The position numbers were made by a program, and so were the translations under genes. Positions 41,751 to 42,660 of a DNA stretch of 42,660 nt are shown here, piece by piece. Source of the stretch: Oscillospiraceae bacterium. Its GTDB lineage: Bacteria; Bacillota; Clostridia; Oscillospirales; CAG-272. The notes beneath the pieces were generated by a model that had not been told where the DNA came from, ran no database searches, and saw only the letters and a program-made list of their open reading frames with translations. The DNA is taken from NCBI GenBank assembly GCA_015064255.1, contig SVSP01000023.1, positions 1 to 42,660 of the forward strand, written 5' to 3'. Positions within the stretch are counted from its first letter, which is position 1; every line of letters begins with the position of its first letter.

Positions 41751-42108
41751 TCATCTTCACTCCTTTCTTGGCGTACTCTTGTTGGATCGCACCAAGCACC
41801 CTCATCACCTCGTCGGAATAGCGGCGGTATTCAAGGTCATCCACAAATCCGAGCGAATTTGCCCGCGCTGCGATCTGATTCATACTCACACCCAAGCGAC
41901 GAAGCTCGCGCGTAAACTCCTTGACCTCTACCGAGGGCGGGGCAACCGGCTCGATCCAATCAATGAGCAAACGCAGATATTTGCTCTTGTCACGTTTGAA
42001 TGTCGCTGCATCCCTGCATAACTTTTCATACTCATCGTCACTCAGATAGACTTTGATAAGGTGGGTGCGCTTGCGCCCACCTTTTCCTTTTTCCTCTGTC
42101 TGTTTCAT
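41737..42108 (-). CDS. mobC: MobC-family relaxosome accessory protein
   Basis: 123 residues. The N-terminal half (RTHLIKVYLSDDEYEKLCRD, KRDKSKYLRLLI) is a ribbon-helix-helix-like DNA-binding segment, and VKEFTRELRRLGVSMNQIAA followed by RANSLGF is the MobC family core. MobC binds near oriT and helps the relaxase open the DNA for conjugative transfer. ATG 42108 is preceded by AAAGGAGT. Base composition is more GC-rich than its neighbours, in keeping with acquisition. The gene itself looks intact, but its relaxase partner is truncated directly downstream, so transfer would need a relaxase supplied in trans. Confidence 0.9.
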   Translation of the reverse strand: MKQTEEKGKGGRKRTHLIKVYLSDDEYEKLCRDAATFKRDKSKYLRLLIDWIEPVAPPSVEVKEFTRELRRLGVSMNQIAARANSLGFVDDLEYRRYSDEVMRVLGAIQQEYAKKGVKMIGNN

Positions 42109-42149
42109 TTTGCTTTTACTCCTTTGCTATAAATTTTTATTGTGATTTT

Positions 42150-42235
42150 TTCAGTTCGGGGGTCTGGGGTTCTCCCCACCTTCGCATTTTGTGACCACAA
42201 ATGCAGTGCTTGTCAAAAAAAGTAGACGAACTACA
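42150..42235. other. Candidate origin of transfer upstream of mobC
   Basis: Directly upstream of mobC lie a GGGG-TTCT-CCCC hairpin (near 42162-42180) and GCATTTTGTG/CACAAATGC (near 42186-42205, one bulge), followed by a poly-A tract. Inverted repeats just upstream of mobC-mobA are the typical place for oriT. No nic consensus is recognised, so this is positional inference. Confidence 0.35.
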
Positions 42236-42309
42236 AGTCCGTATCATTTTGAAGTAAATTTCATCTTTGTTCTCCTTTCCTTCGATAAAATTCGACATTG
42301 AAAGCGCAA

Positions 42310-42405
42310 AAAAGGGCAGGTATCACTACAACCGCCACAACAAAACATAATAGAATTTGCATTCTGAGTATGCGTGTGATGATATGTAACTGATACCTAC
42401 CCTGA
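42310..42405. repeat. Spaced inverted repeat upstream of mobC
   Basis: GGGCAGGTATCA and TGATACCTACCC (one mismatch) are inverted copies about 68 bases apart. A small CCCAT/ATGGG hairpin follows. They may be part of the transfer or regulatory region of the element. Confidence 0.55.
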
Positions 42406-42463
42406 TGTTCCCATATTAACAGATGGGAGGATGGATCACTAAAAATATGTGTTGTATTATTCT

Positions 42464-42660
42464 TTAGAATAATCTCTTTTTCTTAATAAGTATCCAAGCG
42501 ATCAGTGCGATGTTGCTTATGAGTGCAGTGCCGCCGACAGCGGTTGCAACAGTGATTGCGCCGTCCTTGCCGTCATCTCCCGCAGCTTTCACGCCTGTAT
42601 CGGTATCGCCGATCCACCAGTTTCCGTTTTCGCCAATGTAGGGAGTCTGACCGTCTTCAC
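42464..42660 (-). CDS. Membrane-anchored surface protein, C-terminal fragment
   Basis: The frame is open to the window edge on the minus strand and stops at TAA 42466-42464. It reads EDGQTPYIGENGNWWIGDTD then TGVKAAGDDGKDG, a segment of the type repeated in collagen-like or adhesin-type surface proteins of gut Firmicutes. A single hydrophobic helix follows (VGGTALISNIALIAWILI) and a KKKRLF cytoplasmic end. There is no LPxTG, so anchoring is by the C-terminal helix. About 65 codons are visible and the rest lies beyond the window. An inverted repeat (ATTATTCT/AGAATAAT) overlaps the stop. Whether it belongs to the mobile element or the host is undecided. Confidence 0.75.
   Translation of the reverse strand, partial: EDGQTPYIGENGNWWIGDTDTGVKAAGDDGKDGAITVATAVGGTALISNIALIAWILIKKKRLF

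Overview
The window looks like a chromosomal segment of an anaerobic, low-to-mid-GC, endospore-lineage Firmicute, most likely class Clostridia near Ruminococcaceae/Oscillospiraceae. The evidence is a forespore sigma factor SigG, strong GAAAGGA-type ribosome binding sites with frequent TTG/GTG alternatives, a MurE motif that points to meso-diaminopimelate peptidoglycan, and short intergenic repeats of a kind I associate with that family. Rank below class is inference.

Layout. 1-282 is the 3' end of an M3-family oligoendopeptidase. 283-1400 is a repeat-rich island: an approximately 80-bp element occurs in inverted orientation at both ends and encloses a small membrane protein with an HEGAH motif. 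A small lipoprotein, then pgk and tpiA (one glycolytic transcription unit), follow on the minus strand. 4712-18184 is the division and cell wall (dcw) cluster on the plus strand: mraZ, rsmH, an FtsL/DivIC-like protein, an FtsI/SpoVD-type PBP with PASTA domains, murE, murF, mraY, ftsW, murG, ftsQ/divIB and ftsZ. murC, murD, murB, ddl and ftsA are absent from it. 18247-22410 (minus) holds two tandem Asp-box beta-propeller proteins, one a lipoprotein and one without an export signal, and then sigG, which carries a convincing SigF-type promoter. Divergent from sigG is an ECF-like sigma factor with a very long C-terminal extension.

24385-32131 (minus) contains a DUF1015 protein, a MarR regulator plus ABC exporter whose consensus promoter is bracketed by two identical palindromes, an HtrA-type protease followed by an OmpR/histidine-kinase pair. 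32146-36051 holds galM, a leucine-rich-repeat lipoprotein (plus strand) and asnA. 36400-41026 (plus) contains an unusual guanylate-kinase-like protein with a ParB/sulfiredoxin-like C-terminal segment, then a heterodimeric ABC exporter with one degenerate ATP site.

The right end (41126-42660, minus) is a decayed mobilizable element: mobC, an N-terminal stub of a relaxase, and the C-terminal zinc-ribbon and coiled-coil part of a large serine recombinase fused by deletion into the relaxase. It is preceded by a structured, possibly oriT-bearing region and the 3' end of a membrane-anchored surface protein.

Working together: the dcw genes make lipid II and the divisome, SigG ties the region to sporulation, and the HtrA/two-component block reads as an envelope-stress module. 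No rRNA, tRNA or CRISPR array was seen. The most novel-looking items are the kinase/ParB-like fusion, the exported/non-exported propeller pair, the extended ECF sigma factor and the inverted-repeat cassette near the left end.
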